From: JAEXNA01 sp037189585
GTDB taxonomy: Bacteria > Vulcanimicrobiota > Xenobia > Xenobiales > JADMJV01
NCBI GenBank assembly: GCA_037189585.1
Contig: JBBCJA010000042.1
Span: forward strand, 1 to 64,000
Direction: 5' to 3'
Length of the DNA stretch: 64,000 nt
Notes under the pieces: generated by a model
Databases searched by the model: none
What the model saw: the letters and a program-made list of their open reading frames with translations, nothing else
What the model was told of the DNA's origin: nothing
Made by a program: the position numbers and the translations under genes
Shown: positions 1 to 9,371 of the stretch, in pieces
Layout: the number at the start of each line of letters is the position of its first letter
Position numbering within the stretch: the stretch's first letter is position 1

Positions 1-113
1 TATCCAGATCGCAGGAAGAATCTCCAGCGATCCGGGATTCACGAGTAGCGTGGAGCAGTGGGTTATCCAGATCGCGGGAAGAATCTCCAGCGATCCGGGA
101 TTCACGGGTGGCG
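1..113. repeat. 63-bp tandem direct repeat (two copies visible)
   Basis: A block beginning TATCCAGATCGC starts at position 1 and again at position 64. Over the first about 52 bases the two copies differ at three positions. The array probably runs off the left edge of the window. Nothing coding is convincing in positions 1-192. Confidence 0.8.
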
Positions 114-192
114 TGAAAGAGCAAGGCTGCCAGTCGAGTTCTCCTGAGGTGAGTGCCAGGGAAACCGCTCTGAGAAACCCCAGTCGATTAGG

Positions 193-2025
193 CTACGCCT
201 TGCCCGCCACCGCTTTCTCTTTGCGCATGCGGGCACGCACGTGGGTGTCCAGGTAGCGCTTACGGATGCGGATGCTGCCTGGAGTGACCTCGACCAGCTC
301 GTCCTCGGCGATGTACTCGAGCGCCGATTCAAGGGTGGTTTCCCGGGGAACCTCCAGCTTCACCGTCTGCTCGGAGGTGGAGGAGCGGATGTTGGTCACC
401 TGTTTTTTCTTGCAGACGTTGACCTCGAGATCGTTGGGACGGCTGTGCTCTCCCACCACCATTCCCGCGTACACGGTTTCTCCCGGCTTGATGAAGAAGG
501 TGCCGCGGTCCTCGAGCCCCAGCAGAGCGTAGGTGGTGGCCTCACCGGCCTCGGAAGCGATCAAAGAGCCGCGATTGCGATTGCGGATTTCCCCTTTGTA
601 GGGTCCGTAGCCGGCCGACAGGTGGCTCATGATACCGTAGCCTCGGGTCAAGGTGAGAAGCTCGGAGCGGAATCCGATCAGACCGCGCATCGGGATCTGA
701 TAAGTCAGGCGCACTCGTCCGGTGCCGGCACCCTGCATGTTGAGCATTTCACCCTTGCGTTCACCGAGTCTTTCCACCACCGATCCGACGTACTCCTCAG
801 GAACGTCGACGGTCAGCTCCTCGATGGGCTCTTGGAGACCCTCGTCGCTATCTTTGAACAGCACGCGGGGAGCGGAGACGGACAGCTCGTAGCCTTCGCG
901 GCGCATCGTTTCCAGCAGAATGGACAGATGAAGCTCTCCACGACCGGCGACCTCGAAGGTATCGGGCGAGTCGGTCGGATCGACCCGTAGCGCCACGTTG
1001 CGCTCGAGCTCTTTTTCCAAGCGCTCCTTGAGATGGCGGCTGGTCACCCATTTGCCTTCTCGTCCCGACAAAGGGCTGTCGCTGGTCAGAAAGGTCATGG
1101 CAAGCGTCGGCTCGTCGACTTCGATGGGTGGCAGCAGTTGTGGATTTTCGGGGTCGGTGATGGTGTCCCCGATGTCGACCTGTCCGAGGCCGGAGATCAC
1201 CACTATGTCGCCGACCGAGGCGGTCTCGGCCTTGGCCCGCCCGAGGCCCTCGTAAAGATACAGACCGGTGATGCGGTTCTTTCGTAGGGGAGCTCCGCCG
1301 GGGCGTCCGATAGCGACGGTCTGGTCGGCTTTGAGTGTGCCCTGACTGATCCGACCGATGGCCAGACGGCCGATGTAGCCGTCGTGGTCGAGGGCCGAGA
1401 CCATCAGCTGCAAAGGAGCGCTGGGGTCACCCTTGGGGGAAGGGACGGAATTCGTGATCACTTCGAAGAGCGGTTGAAAATTCTCGAACGGACCTTCGGG
1501 GGAGAGAGCCGCGACCTGGCTCTTGGCCGAGGCGTAGACGATGGGAAACTCGATCTGATGGTCTTCGGCGTCAAGAGACATGAACAGTTCGAGCACTTCG
1601 TCGACGACCTGGGCCGGACGGGCTTCGGGCCGGTCGATCTTGTTGATGACGAGGATCGGTGTCAGCCCCATGGCAAGGGCCTTGGAGACCACGAATCGGG
1701 TCTGGGCCATCGGCCCTTCGGCGGCGTCGACTAAGAGCAAGCATCCGTCCACCATGCCGAGCACTCGCTCCACCTCTCCGGCGAAGTCGGCGTGACCCGG
1801 AGTGTCAACGATGTTGATCAAGGTGTCGCCATAACGCACCGAGGTGTTCTTGGAAAGAATGGTGATTCCGCGCTCTTTTTCGAGGTCGTTGGAATCCATC
1901 ACCCTTTCGTTGATCTGTTGCCCGGCTCGGAAGACGCCGGACTGCTTGAGCAGTCCATCAACCAGGGTGGTCTTCCCGTGGTCGATGTGGGCGATGATGG
2001 CGATATTCTTAATGTTTTCTCTCAT
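193..2025 (-). CDS. typA: Translational GTPase TypA/BipA
   Basis: Ribosome-associated translational GTPase of the EF-G/LepA superfamily, linked in other bacteria to ribosome assembly and stress or cold growth. The 610-residue protein is the usual family length. All G motifs are visible: AHIDHGKTT (residues 12-20), the switch I RGITI, DTPGH, NKID and an SAK-type G5. EF-G-like domains III and V and the TypA-specific C-terminal region follow. I chose the ATG at 2025, preceded by an AGAGAG Shine-Dalgarno, because the protein then begins MRENIKNIAII like its homologues; an upstream in-frame start at 2073 adds 16 unconserved residues. It stands alone, with about 120 bases to the next gene upstream. 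Confidence 0.97.
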   Translation of the reverse strand: MRENIKNIAIIAHIDHGKTTLVDGLLKQSGVFRAGQQINERVMDSNDLEKERGITILSKNTSVRYGDTLINIVDTPGHADFAGEVERVLGMVDGCLLLVDAAEGPMAQTRFVVSKALAMGLTPILVINKIDRPEARPAQVVDEVLELFMSLDAEDHQIEFPIVYASAKSQVAALSPEGPFENFQPLFEVITNSVPSPKGDPSAPLQLMVSALDHDGYIGRLAIGRISQGTLKADQTVAIGRPGGAPLRKNRITGLYLYEGLGRAKAETASVGDIVVISGLGQVDIGDTITDPENPQLLPPIEVDEPTLAMTFLTSDSPLSGREGKWVTSRHLKERLEKELERNVALRVDPTDSPDTFEVAGRGELHLSILLETMRREGYELSVSAPRVLFKDSDEGLQEPIEELTVDVPEEYVGSVVERLGERKGEMLNMQGAGTGRVRLTYQIPMRGLIGFRSELLTLTRGYGIMSHLSAGYGPYKGEIRNRNRGSLIASEAGEATTYALLGLEDRGTFFIKPGETVYAGMVVGEHSRPNDLEVNVCKKKQVTNIRSSTSEQTVKLEVPRETTLESALEYIAEDELVEVTPGSIRIRKRYLDTHVRARMRKEKAVAGKA

Positions 2026-2144
2026 GGTCTCTCTTTTCGGCTCGGGCGCTCTCCCCCGGCGGGGTTTTCCCATCCATGAGCAACTTAAACCCTATTTTTT
2101 GGAGGCGGGGGGTTCTGCGCCCAGCTGGGCTGACCTGCTCGCGT

Positions 2145-3425
2145 CTAACCGAAATCGAGAATGGAGATGGTTCCGGTGTTGGAGTTTACCTGATGTGTCA
2201 AGCCTTTGTGGAGTAAAGATTCGATTTCGTGGCTACCGAGAGTAGGGTTCTCGGCGTGCAGCTTCGCCATCTCGGCGGCCACTCGCGGGGCCGCGAAGGA
2301 AGTCCCCTGAATCGTCTCGCCACCGTGACCAAGGTCGCCCAAGGCGTGAATATCGACCTCCGGACCCTGGGTGCTGTAGTCGGCCACCTTTTTGTGACCC
2401 TCGGTCGCTCCTACCACGGTCGCGACCGGTGTGGCGTAGATGTTGGTCGTGAAGTTCTTGGGTGTGTTGCGGAGCCGATGCCCTCCCGCGTGGCTTTCCA
2501 GGTCCAACTTGACCTGACCGAAGTTCCCCGCCGCGACGACAAGCGAGTTGTTCCCCGCCTCGAAGCGTTCCACAGCCGCTTCGTAACCGGCCTTCGCTTG
2601 GGCCACGCCGGGGGACTCAAGGTCGGTAACCACCTGCTTTACCAGAGATTGCTGAAGCCTGGCTCGCTCCGGTCCGGAGATGTCGGGATCGGAGCTTTGA
2701 AGTTTTCCAGCGTCGAGCCCGTAGGCGGAAGCGTAGTTGGCGATGACGGCGGAGGTTTGCTGCTGCTCCACCGGGTCGCTGCAAGCTTTCCATCCTTTGG
2801 TCAAGCCGAAGTAGAGCTGCTCGGTAGCGCTGGCCACACTGATCCCTTGGGAGAGATTGACGACGGTGTTCTTAGCCCCCGACCAGGTGATCTCGTCCAG
2901 GCTTTGGCTTTGAGAGTCGAGAGCCGAGATGGCGTTGCTCTGCACGTAGGTGGCAACGCTCAAGCGCGCTAGCTCGGGCGTCAGAGAGGAGTTTAGGAGC
3001 ATCTGTCCCGCCATTTGAGCAGATTGGGCTTGAGGCCCTATATTGTACGTCGGTTTTGCGACAATGGGACCCTGAAAACCCTGGTTCCTAGCGGCTTTCT
3101 CCACCAGATCGCCATGACTGAGCTTCTCCATCGACTCGCGCCGGTAGTCGTCATTGACGAACAGGGTACCGGGTGGTGGAGAGTTCGTCGCGTTTCTCAG
3201 AGGGAATGGGCTCATTTGCGGCTGCCAGGATGTTACTGCAAGCTCTCCTGGAACGTAGGAGTCATTGATCAAGGAGGGAGCGGTGTTCTGAGGAGGTAGG
3301 GGCGAAACTTCCCCATAAGGCTGGGTTGGGCCATATTGCCCCTGGGGGCCGTATGGATTCGAAACCTTCGCAATGTGGGCCATCATGGCCGCGCGCTGAG
3401 ATAAAACTGATGAAATCGGGTCCAT
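2145..3425 (-). CDS. Compact subtilase-like (S8) serine peptidase, paralogue 1
   Basis: 426 residues. The C-terminal half carries the subtilase serine motif GTSFAAPRVA (Ser about 376) and the oxyanion Asn motif VAAGN (Asn about 301). The probable Asp and His are in FVNDDY (Asp92) and SHGD (His104), only 12 residues apart, against about 30 in classical subtilisin. A VVNLSQG segment fits the S8 substrate-binding strand. The first 85 residues are Pro/Gln-rich and look disordered. No signal peptide is visible, although most S8 enzymes are exported. Two paralogues lie in this window (6622-7824 and 59289-60461). Family assignment rests on motifs; activity is inferred. Confidence 0.8.
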   Translation of the reverse strand: MDPISSVLSQRAAMMAHIAKVSNPYGPQGQYGPTQPYGEVSPLPPQNTAPSLINDSYVPGELAVTSWQPQMSPFPLRNATNSPPPGTLFVNDDYRRESMEKLSHGDLVEKAARNQGFQGPIVAKPTYNIGPQAQSAQMAGQMLLNSSLTPELARLSVATYVQSNAISALDSQSQSLDEITWSGAKNTVVNLSQGISVASATEQLYFGLTKGWKACSDPVEQQQTSAVIANYASAYGLDAGKLQSSDPDISGPERARLQQSLVKQVVTDLESPGVAQAKAGYEAAVERFEAGNNSLVVAAGNFGQVKLDLESHAGGHRLRNTPKNFTTNIYATPVATVVGATEGHKKVADYSTQGPEVDIHALGDLGHGGETIQGTSFAAPRVAAEMAKLHAENPTLGSHEIESLLHKGLTHQVNSNTGTISILDFG

Positions 3426-3569
3426 ACCTAGATTTTAGCGGAGCGAAATTATCTCGTTGTGGCCGGAAGGTTAGCGTGTTTGCCTGCTATCTAGGCCCCA
3501 TCACGTTGGCTCGGAATTCCCTCGGAAGATTTCGCAAGGAGTCGTTCGCGAGAAGACAAATTAGAGTTA

Positions 3570-4697
3570 ATGGATTCCCTCCGACTATATCCCGACGATG
3601 AGCAGGCTAGAGCGGAGGTCCTATCCTCCCTGGAACTGTTGGACACTCCTCCAGAGGAGCGCTTCGATCGATTGTGCCGTCAAGCTCAGGAGGTGATGGA
3701 AGCTCCGGCGACCTACATCTCCCTCATCGATCGAGAGCGTCAGTGGTTCAAGGCAACCGTGGGCATGGGAGAATTCAAGGAGACCCCGCGCCCCGGGACC
3801 TTTTGCGACTACGCTATCCGTAGAAGCCGGCCGACGGTGGTGCTCGACGCGACTTCAGACCCGCTTTTCACCAAAAGTCCTTACGTCGTGGGAGAGCCTC
3901 ACGTGAGATTCTATCTGGGCTTTCCCCTCACCGTGCGGGGTCAAAGGGTCGGCACGCTTTGCAGCTTGGACTTTCAGCCTCGCGACCAGGTGCGTCCGGA
4001 GCAGATGGAGCGGATGCGGGCTCTAGCCCGTATCGCCGAATTGGAGCTTGCCGGCGAAACCCCTCCGGACGGCGAGACCTCTCCAGAGAGCGAGCCTTTG
4101 GCAAGTTTTGAAGGTCATCGCCAGGAAGCCACGATTCTGGCCGCTCGCCTTCCACAGTTCTCGTCGCACTGCGAAAGCTGGTCGGCGGAGATGATCGCGC
4201 GAGCACTTTTTCTGTTCACGACCCAGATGCTTGAGAGCACTCACGGTTGGGGAGGACTACCGTTAGATTACGGAAGCGATACTTTCCGTGCCGTGTTCGG
4301 GCCCGGGCTTGCCCCCGAGGAGCACGCAACTCGAGCGGCCGGCTGCGCTCTGGAGATGCAGCACGTCCTCGCCGGACTGAGTTCGACCCTGGTTCAAGAT
4401 GGGCTCGCTCCCCTGGATTGTGGTATCGCCTTGGCTACGGACGAATTGGTGGTCGGGCAGCTTGGCGCTAACGATTGGGCTCGTCCCTTGGTCACCGGTC
4501 GGGTAGTCGGTTTGGCTGAGCGGATTCGGGACCTTGCCAATCCCGGGGAGATCCTTGGTTTGGAGAGCACGATACGAGGCTTGGGAGAGGCCGCTCTGGT
4601 CGAAGGGAAGTTTCGGGTCAATCTTCCCGGCTATGAGTCGACCGCTATTATCTACGAGCTTGTCGGGGTGGGCGATGCCCACCTGCCCAGGCGTTAA
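3570..4697 (+). CDS. GAF domain protein with degenerate class III cyclase domain
   Basis: 375 residues. Residues about 20-160 form a GAF sensory domain (RERQWFKATVG and GTLCSLDF-type motifs are typical). Residues about 190-370 align by eye with class III adenylate/guanylate cyclases: a GSDTFRAVFG segment, the VVGQLG strand and the LANPGEIL stretch. Key catalytic positions are changed: the first metal-binding Asp is replaced (LAARLPQF where LFADIRGFT is expected), and the base-recognition/transition-state segment DTVNLAAR reads RVVGLAER, so only the Arg is kept. It is probably a non-catalytic signalling protein. A small acidic protein follows 9 bases downstream and is likely cotranscribed. Confidence 0.75.
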   Translation: MDSLRLYPDDEQARAEVLSSLELLDTPPEERFDRLCRQAQEVMEAPATYISLIDRERQWFKATVGMGEFKETPRPGTFCDYAIRRSRPTVVLDATSDPLFTKSPYVVGEPHVRFYLGFPLTVRGQRVGTLCSLDFQPRDQVRPEQMERMRALARIAELELAGETPPDGETSPESEPLASFEGHRQEATILAARLPQFSSHCESWSAEMIARALFLFTTQMLESTHGWGGLPLDYGSDTFRAVFGPGLAPEEHATRAAGCALEMQHVLAGLSSTLVQDGLAPLDCGIALATDELVVGQLGANDWARPLVTGRVVGLAERIRDLANPGEILGLESTIRGLGEAALVEGKFRVNLPGYESTAIIYELVGVGDAHLPRR

Positions 4698-4706
4698 GGG
4701 GGCGAG

Positions 4707-5399
4707 ATGTTGGGAGAGTTGCTCCTTTATCTGATGGTTTTTGATGTCGAGGAGTTTGCCGACAACGACCTTCGAGAGTTTTTGGAGGCGCTTTTGCAAC
4801 AGCCCTTTGAAGGCGGGGCGGCTCTCGAGTTGCGCGAGGAGATCGTGGCCCAACTCGAAGACGAGGTTTTGGATAGAGAGTTGATCGCCGGCTGGCCCGA
4901 GGAGTACCTGGAGCTTCTTCCTGAAATGATGGTCGACTACCCCAGGGCTTTGGAACAGTTCGACGAGATTCTCGAAGAAGTCACTGAGGAAGAGGCGGAA
5001 AGCGCGCGCCTGATCAGGTTTCGAAAGTGCCTCTCCCTACTGTCTCCCTCCAGCGGCTGGGAGGAACGCGCCGAGGCGGCGCGGGGATTGGGTTCGCTAG
5101 AGGACGAGATGTATGTTTTTCGAGACGATTATGTAGCCAAACCGCTGACGTTGGCAGAAATTTCATTAAGCTCACTGATAGCTCATCGTAACCTCTTCGA
5201 AGCGGTCGAGGAGTGGCGCGAGGCTTTCCGGTTAACCCACCAGGGGAAGTTGGAGGAGGCTATGGAGACCGCTTTGGAAGGCTCCCGTTTGATGCGAGCT
5301 ATCGAACAGTGGGGCCGTTTGGCGGACCTCGCGGTCTGTGCGGCTCTCTGGCCCGTTAACAACGAACCAGAGAGCGAGCCCAGCGACGCGCCAGGATAG
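4707..5399 (+). CDS. Acidic hypothetical protein
   Basis: 230 residues, strongly acidic and helix-rich, without signal peptide or membrane segment. I recognise no domain. The ATG follows an AGGGGGCGAG ribosome-binding sequence and lies 9 bases after the GAF/cyclase-like gene, so the two probably form an operon. It ends only 3 bases before the convergent stop codon of the gene at 5403. The C-terminal part (EAVEEWREAFRLTHQG-like helices) may be tetratricopeptide-like, but this is a guess. Confidence 0.7.
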   Translation: MLGELLLYLMVFDVEEFADNDLREFLEALLQQPFEGGAALELREEIVAQLEDEVLDRELIAGWPEEYLELLPEMMVDYPRALEQFDEILEEVTEEEAESARLIRFRKCLSLLSPSSGWEERAEAARGLGSLEDEMYVFRDDYVAKPLTLAEISLSSLIAHRNLFEAVEEWREAFRLTHQGKLEEAMETALEGSRLMRAIEQWGRLADLAVCAALWPVNNEPESEPSDAPG

Positions 5400-5402
5400 A
5401 GG

Positions 5403-6560
5403 CTACTGGAGGAACTCGCGCCGGGCGTATCTGACGGCGGCTTCGTCGAGATTACCGAATGCGGGAGGGCCGACGATTCCATTAAGACGATGCCTCGCGC
5501 CCCAGGTCGAATCGTCGCCGCTTCCTACACCTTCAGTGCGAATATAGTAGCGCCCGTTGTGCTCTTCGAAAGTGCGGGTGATATGGCCGACCAGCGGATG
5601 ACGATCGGGAATGGTGCTGTTGATAGCCCATGGGCGACCGTCGGGGGTTCGCCCTCGGTTCATGTGGACTTCACCTCCACCGTCCTGGCCCAGGCTCAGA
5701 AGGTTTTGTAGAAAACGCGGAAGACGCTCAGTGATGTGGGAAATGGGGCCTCGCATGTCGACCGTTCCACGGCGCGCGCTGGGATCGACGCCGTCACCGT
5801 ATAGGGCTTCGGTTGTGGGAGCTCTGTAGCGGTCAAAGGTCTGCTCGCCCTGCTCTCTGGTGATACCTGGGGGTAAGGCGACGCGAGTGATGTACTGGTG
5901 ACCGTCGGCGTTTCCTACGTTAAGCAGGGTTCCTGTCCGGGGAAGGCCCGTGTTGGGGTCGATTTCGTGGGAGGGGATGCGGCCGGAGGGAGTGGCCGGT
6001 GGTCCATTGGGATGGCGATCGAGTTCGGGGGGAACGCCGTTGGCTCGGCGGCCGGCGGCCTGGCTGTCCGTACCGGGAGGTGGCCCTGGTGGTCTGGGAT
6101 CTAAGAAGTTTCCGATCCCGTCGGTCACGCGGCGGGTCGACCTAGCGGCCTCCGGATTACCCAGCCAGGTGTTCTGAACGTATCCGATCCCGGAACCCAG
6201 GTTTCGAATAGCTTGACCGCCAGATCGCCTCACGCTACCAAGGAGGTCGACACCAGGCACTTGAGGTCTAGGGCTTTGTGGTGGACTTGAGCCGCCCATA
6301 CCGAGAAAACGGCGTGCGCCTTCCATAAGGCGACTCGGGGAAGTGGCCAGCAAGCCACCGGAATTCACCCTTCCCGTGGCCTGGCCTACCGATCCGCTGA
6401 CGCGCCCTCTGGGCCCGGCGATGCTGACGGTGTCGCGGCGTGGCGCGGGGGCCTGAACGCGTGGACCGGATGCGCCGACGGTGCCCGGTCTTCGTGGAGC
6501 GCCTCCGGCGATAGCCGAGAGCCAGCCGGTGGAGCTAGATGCGGACCTCAATTCACTCAT
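5403..6560 (-). CDS. Hypothetical protein with disordered N-terminus and compact C-terminal domain
   Basis: 385 residues. The first about 200 residues are rich in Ser, Pro, Gly and Arg and look disordered. The last about 170 residues look like a folded domain with several His and Arg clusters (NVGNADGHQYITRV, GEVHMNRGRTPDGRPW, IPDRHPLVGHITRTFEEHN). I recognise no family. No signal peptide is visible. It starts 61 bases downstream of compact subtilase paralogue 2 on the same strand, so the pair may be cotranscribed. The layout (disordered leader, globular His-rich tail) resembles secreted effectors or toxins, but this is inference only. Confidence 0.65.
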   Translation of the reverse strand: MSELRSASSSTGWLSAIAGGAPRRPGTVGASGPRVQAPAPRRDTVSIAGPRGRVSGSVGQATGRVNSGGLLATSPSRLMEGARRFLGMGGSSPPQSPRPQVPGVDLLGSVRRSGGQAIRNLGSGIGYVQNTWLGNPEAARSTRRVTDGIGNFLDPRPPGPPPGTDSQAAGRRANGVPPELDRHPNGPPATPSGRIPSHEIDPNTGLPRTGTLLNVGNADGHQYITRVALPPGITREQGEQTFDRYRAPTTEALYGDGVDPSARRGTVDMRGPISHITERLPRFLQNLLSLGQDGGGEVHMNRGRTPDGRPWAINSTIPDRHPLVGHITRTFEEHNGRYYIRTEGVGSGDDSTWGARHRLNGIVGPPAFGNLDEAAVRYARREFLQ

Positions 6561-6621
6561 TCGTCAAATCCCCCACATTTTTGAATGTCTCGCTCAGATT
6601 TCTTTGACTTGAGAAAGAGTC

Positions 6622-7824
6622 CTATTCCGGCGAGCGGCGACCGACCATGAAGTCGGAGTATTTGTGAAAGTCCAGCACGGCGACGGAGCTGTTGCCGTTC
6701 TCGAGTTGGTGGGTGAATTTGGTCTTCATCAAGTGCTCGATCTGAGCGCTAGACATGTTGGGGTTGGCTCTGTGCAGTGAAGCCATCATGGCAGCGACTC
6801 GGGGAGCCGCGTACGAGGTTCCTTGTGTTTCGGCGGGATTTCCATCCTTTAAAAGGTCCACGCTCCCGCTGGCGTAGAGGTCGATGCCACCGGTTCGATT
6901 GCTATAGCTTGCGATCCGTTCGGTCGGTCCGGAGCCGTTTTGACCTTTGAACCACTGGGTGGCGCCGACCATTGTCGCCTCGGGAGTGGCCAGGAAGTTG
7001 GTGTTGAAATCCTTCGGAATGTTGCTTGGGGTGTATCCGTGAGCGTCCTTTTTGAAGTCGCTCAGGACTTCGTTGTCGTTGCCGGCGGCGATCACCACGG
7101 AGTTACGGTTGGACTCAAAGCGTTGAACCGCGGTCCGAAATGCGGTTTGAGCGGAAACGACCTGGCAGTCCCCCCGGGTGGCATTCTCGAGTTCCGTCAT
7201 GAGGTTCTGTTGAAGCTTGGCCCGCTCCGGCCCCGCGATTTTGGGGTTCTCGCTGGAGAGTTTGTTTGTGTCGAGATCGTACAGCGCGGCGAGATTTTGG
7301 GCCACGATCTGGCTACCCTCCCTGATCTCAGGGGTCGCCTTCGGGTCCCATGCTCCGGCCGCTGTATTATAGATTCGCCAGGCGGCCTTGGCATTGGTCC
7401 AGCCCTGGGACAGATTGAGCGCGGAGTTCTCGGCGCCGCTAGCCGTGGCCGAATCGACGGCTCTGGTTTTGGAGTCCAGAGTCAGCAGCGCGTAACCTCG
7501 CCCTACTCCTTGGATCGCCTCACGGGTGACTGTAGGGTCGGCGTTTCTTTGGAAGAACTTCTGCTCCGAAATGTCCGCCGTGTGGGCGTGCGGACTCACG
7601 AAGGTTTGCTGGCGGAGCACGGGCCCCCGGAATCCGTCCCGTTGTGCTGTTAGGACGACCTTATCCCCGTGGTCCAAGGGCTGGCTCTGATCGGACCGAA
7701 AGCCGTCACTGACAAACAAGGAGCCGGCGGCGGGCTTTGTCTGAGCCAGTGGAGGACGTGCATTCTGCATCGCTTGCAGGTTGTTCATCTGATGCATCAT
7801 CGCATCGAAATTGCCGATAGCCAC
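6622..7824 (-). CDS. Compact subtilase-like (S8) serine peptidase, paralogue 2
   Basis: 400 residues from the GTG at 7824, chosen because AGGTGGAGAG lies just upstream. An in-frame GTG at 7902 would add 26 residues and put the start 9 bases after the preceding gene. Motifs match paralogue 1: Asp in FVSDGF (about 40), His in LDHGD (about 52), Asn in VIAAGN and the Ser in GTSYAAPRVA (about 337). Asp-His spacing is 12 residues. There is a conserved ALNLSQG strand and a C-terminal VLDF motif as in the paralogues. No signal peptide. It lies downstream of the beta-helix protein gene and upstream of the 385-residue hypothetical. Confidence 0.8.
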   Translation of the reverse strand: MAIGNFDAMMHQMNNLQAMQNARPPLAQTKPAAGSLFVSDGFRSDQSQPLDHGDKVVLTAQRDGFRGPVLRQQTFVSPHAHTADISEQKFFQRNADPTVTREAIQGVGRGYALLTLDSKTRAVDSATASGAENSALNLSQGWTNAKAAWRIYNTAAGAWDPKATPEIREGSQIVAQNLAALYDLDTNKLSSENPKIAGPERAKLQQNLMTELENATRGDCQVVSAQTAFRTAVQRFESNRNSVVIAAGNDNEVLSDFKKDAHGYTPSNIPKDFNTNFLATPEATMVGATQWFKGQNGSGPTERIASYSNRTGGIDLYASGSVDLLKDGNPAETQGTSYAAPRVAAMMASLHRANPNMSSAQIEHLMKTKFTHQLENGNSSVAVLDFHKYSDFMVGRRSPE

Positions 7825-7911
7825 CGTCTCTCCACCTTTCAAGGGTTGCCCCAAAGTGGATTCTACGGAAAAGATGTTGACATCTTGTGAACGCCAGGTC
7901 ACAAGTTTGAT

Positions 7912-8601
7912 TCAGACTCCTCGACGGGGCACCCGAACTTGATCTTGTCGCAGTTTCACCACCGTCCTGGGCGGAATGTAGCCCACGACGCTCGAGAGCG
8001 AATAGATCAGGCAGTTACGACCGACCAGCGTCCCCGGGTTGGTCACGCTGTTGCAGCCGATGGAGACGTTGTTGCCCAGTATGGCGCCGAATTTGCGGAT
8101 GCCGGTGTCATACTTTTCTGTCTCCACCGCGATCCAGAGATTCTGTTTCCCCATATCCACGCGTACGTTGGCGCACTTGGTGCCGGCGCCTAAGTTGACC
8201 TCGCGGCCCAGGATGGAGTCGCCCACATAGGCGAAATGGGCCGCCTTAGCTCCCGGAAAAAGGATGGAGTGCTTGACCTCTGTATCGTGTCCGACCACCG
8301 CTTTGGCTCCCACATAGACGTCACCGCGAATGTAAGCACCGAAGCGGACCTCGGCTCCGGCGGCGATGTAGGTTGGTCCGGCGATGAAGGTATTCTCTTC
8401 AATCAGGGCGCCGTCTTCGATGTGGACGTCTCCCTTGATAACCACACTCGAGGGGAGGCCGTCAGGTACCCGAGAGCCCTTCTCGGCCAACAGTTTTTTC
8501 ATATTGGACTTAAGGTTGACCAGGCCTTGCCATGGCAGGTCGCAATCGGCGAAAAAGAACGATTCGGGCTGACCGTCGAGGTCGAAGAACTGGTCTAACA
8601 T
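7912..8601 (-). CDS. Left-handed beta-helix (GlmU C-terminal-like) nucleotidyltransferase/acyltransferase-family protein
   Basis: 229 residues built largely of hexapeptide repeats (I-x-G-x-x-x type: VVIKGDVHIEDGALIEENTF, AEVRFGAYIRGDVYVGAKAV, ILGREVNLGAGTKCANVRVD). This left-handed beta-helix is shared by hexapeptide acyltransferases and the C-terminus of GlmU and related sugar-1-phosphate nucleotidyltransferases. No N-terminal nucleotidyltransferase domain is present, so this is a stand-alone beta-helix with a short N-terminal region. The substrate is unknown. A compact subtilase gene follows on the same strand. Confidence 0.75.
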   Translation of the reverse strand: MLDQFFDLDGQPESFFFADCDLPWQGLVNLKSNMKKLLAEKGSRVPDGLPSSVVIKGDVHIEDGALIEENTFIAGPTYIAAGAEVRFGAYIRGDVYVGAKAVVGHDTEVKHSILFPGAKAAHFAYVGDSILGREVNLGAGTKCANVRVDMGKQNLWIAVETEKYDTGIRKFGAILGNNVSIGCNSVTNPGTLVGRNCLIYSLSSVVGYIPPRTVVKLRQDQVRVPRRGV

Positions 8602-8649
8602 TCGCCGCCGTTTCGCAGGCCGCGGTTAGCTCCCTCCCGGCGTCCGGAC

Positions 8650-9294
8650 CTAATGACCTTTCTTGAGACCGGCCACGATGGCCGAAAGATTGGTCGCGGT
8701 GGAGACGTAGATGGGGACCACGATCTCGTAGCTATTTCCGTCGGGACTAACCTTCACGCTGGCCTGGGTTGCCGTGTCGCTGTAGATGACCCTTCCGTGG
8801 AACTGACCCCCGCGAGGCTTCAGGTGATAGCTGTTGCCAAGTTGGCTGGCAATGATTTCGGTCTGCTCCATGGTTTTCTTGAAGGTTTCGTCGTTGGGTT
8901 CGAAGTTCATCACGATGGTCAGGTCCACTTTGCCTTTCAGGGAGTCGATGACCGAGACCACCGGCGGTGCGTCGGCGTTACGAACCTGGTACATCGCGCC
9001 GTCGATGTCTCCCAAACCGAGATTTTTCGCAGCATAGCCGAGGTTCTCTCCGTAGGCGGACAAAAGCTTCACGGGGTGGCTGTTGACGCCTTCATTCGAT
9101 CCGTTGATGCGAGTCCAGAATCCGGGTGAGGCCTCAATGGTGACCAGCCGCTCCATGATGTTGGCCTGCAGCGGACGCTTGAGCTGACCTCTGAGGATGG
9201 TGAGAAAGTCGCCGTACTGTGCTGTCCGGGTGGCCTGGGCAACGGCGGGATACGCTATGAGGGCAACAATAAGGATCGCGATGAGTCTTTTCAT
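8650..9294 (-). CDS. Secreted hypothetical protein
   Basis: 214 residues with a clear signal peptide (MKRLIAILIVALIAYPAVAQA), so the mature protein is exported. The ATG follows TAGGAGA with good spacing. The rest is a soluble mixed alpha/beta sequence with no motif I recognise. It is flanked on the same strand by the large zinc-ribbon membrane protein upstream and the beta-helix protein downstream. Confidence 0.75.
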   Translation of the reverse strand: MKRLIAILIVALIAYPAVAQATRTAQYGDFLTILRGQLKRPLQANIMERLVTIEASPGFWTRINGSNEGVNSHPVKLLSAYGENLGYAAKNLGLGDIDGAMYQVRNADAPPVVSVIDSLKGKVDLTIVMNFEPNDETFKKTMEQTEIIASQLGNSYHLKPRGGQFHGRVIYSDTATQASVKVSPDGNSYEIVVPIYVSTATNLSAIVAGLKKGH

Positions 9295-9371
9295 GGTGGA
9301 AATCTCCTAAAGAGCGAATTGTCCGGTCGACTGCTGGAATTGTAGAAGAGAAATTTCCGAGAAGATTCCGA

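Noticed and set aside
1..113. CRISPR array at the left edge
   Set aside because: Only two copies of a 63-bp sequence with no separate spacers of normal length and no cas genes nearby; it is an ordinary tandem duplication.
241..990. Plus-strand frame opposite typA
   Set aside because: Complementary to highly conserved typA; no recognisable features of its own.
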